NCBI GenBank assembly: GCA_003427395.1
Contig: BFEA01000491.1
Coordinates: 999,679 to 1,026,859 of the forward strand
Direction of reading: 5' to 3'
Source: Chara braunii
Taxonomy: Eukaryota > Streptophyta > Charophyceae > Charales > Characeae
DNA length: 27,181 nt
Both the position numbers and the translations under genes were made by a program. The notes beneath the pieces were generated by a model. It did not search any database and was not told the DNA's origin. It saw nothing but the letters and a program-made list of their open reading frames with translations. This document shows, piece after piece, positions 26,490-27,181 of the stretch; within the stretch, counting starts at the first letter, position 1, and each line of letters begins with the position of its first letter.

Positions 26490-27181
26490 ACATTCATCAA
26501 CGGCCACGAAGGCCCCAAAAGTTGCGGTGTCGCGCGCATCGGCCCTCGCGTGAACGAGGGTCCTCCCGGCTATGTCACGCAAGAGTTAGAACAAAACAAA
26601 ATCAAGAGACAACTTAAGACGATGCATAAATAATCCCGCGAACCGCCGAGACGGACGTGGTTGCATTGTCCCTTCGTCGCTCTAGCCGGGTGCGCCAGCT
26701 ATACATCCCGCGGTCCCCTACGACAGGATAGGTTTTTGCGGGGCACAACTTGCTTTCCCTAAGGGGCTGTCACCACCCTCAGGGGCGTATCCCTACCGAG
26801 CTACCGACCCACGTGCGAAGATGCAATTACAGAGGTAGGTCAACCGAGGGGGTTTGCTCGCTCGCTGGAGTATAGGTACGCTTGGTTTACACCAAGTGGA
26901 CCCGAACGTTGTCCGTTTCTGCGGGCGCTGATCTCCTCGGTGTTGGGAGGAAACCCGGGGAGGGGGCGCCTACTGTTCGCTGAAGCCAAGGGCTACGGCG
27001 CCTGTCACTCGCCGCGCCCGCTTCCGAGGTCCTCAGCGACCAGCAGGCATCGAAGTCAGGGGCGCCCTGTCACGCTCCTGAACAGCTTCGACCAACAAGG
27101 TGATTCTACTGTCGCTCACCAGTACGTTTCTGCAATCAATTTAAAATTCCGCCAATTCACGCGCTAAGGGGTTTCAACAGT
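26490..27181. other. GC-rich terminal tract, possibly organelle-derived
   Basis: From about 26490 to the window end the DNA is GC-rich and lacks the poly-A/T and microsatellite texture of the rest. The phrases GTGTCGCGCGCATCGGCCC and GAACGAGGGTCCTCCCGGC (26528-26572) remind me of the 5' parts of plant mitochondrial group II introns, but I cannot place the gene and I see no domain V hairpin. A palindromic word CTTGGTTTACACCAAG lies at 26881. Open frames here (26304-26633, 26940-27167) have no domain I recognise. A nuclear copy of mitochondrial DNA is my best guess, with low certainty. Confidence 0.35.

Noticed and set aside
1-27181. A novel multi-gene system such as a defence island or biosynthetic cluster
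   Set aside because: No set of adjacent intact genes exists. All recognisable coding sequence belongs to one broken LINE, and the rest is repeats and non-coding DNA.

Overview
The window looks like intergenic, repeat-dominated nuclear DNA of a green plant, streptophyte alga or land plant. The evidence is a decayed fragment of plastid-type 16S rRNA (15517-15633), a plant-style L1-class LINE (16949-22483), several small inverted-repeat DNA transposons, and very many (CT)n, (AC)n, poly-A and poly-T tracts. I cannot name the species from sequence alone; a charophyte such as Chara would fit but is not shown. I found no intact host protein-coding gene, no complete RNA gene and no CRISPR array. Nearly all open frames are readings through simple repeats or shadows of non-coding repeats. 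Single unresolved bases at 7322, 12726-12727 and 18912 lie in or beside repeats.

Layout. 1-9940: unique-looking DNA punctuated by a series of old local tandem duplications (2570-3230, 3765-4075, 4675-5110, 5638-6010, 6637-6922), a G-quadruplex-type G tract (4582-4613) and microsatellites. 9942-10230: compound (AC)n. 10232-12655: a strikingly AT-rich block with a tRNA-like SINE head (10541-10612), a near-perfect 24-bp palindrome (11570-11620) and no gene. It is bounded on both sides by AC/GT microsatellites. 12666-14800: GT/AC and GATT inverted microsatellites, then a 31-34 bp minisatellite in two blocks. 14846-16936: repeat-family pieces, the plastid rRNA fragment, a degenerate tandem duplication and a (CT)n tract.

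16934-22498 holds the best-supported structure. A 5'-truncated LINE on the minus strand (16949-22483) has a poly-A tail and an exact 15-bp target-site duplication, CTCCAAACTCGCATG, at 16934-16948 and 22484-22498. Its ORF2 shows the pre-RT linker, reverse transcriptase, connection region and CCHC zinc finger, but carries several stops and frameshifts. A 1362-bp non-autonomous DNA transposon (18246-19607) with AACCACCAGTACC inverted ends and TA duplication sits inside ORF2. Removing it with one TA joins the flanking frames exactly. The order of events is therefore (CT)n locus, then LINE insertion, then DNA transposon insertion.

22499-27181: a (GA)n tract, a poly-A tract, a 166-bp MITE sharing ends with the 1362-bp transposon (24247-24412), a 106-bp pogo/Tigger-like foldback element (25146-25251), and a GC-rich terminal stretch (26490-27181) that may be organelle-derived. 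Pieces of the AACCACCAGTACC-type family recur near 1447-1574, 14846-14960, 24110-24247 and 26398-26418, so this family is a main local force shaping the window.
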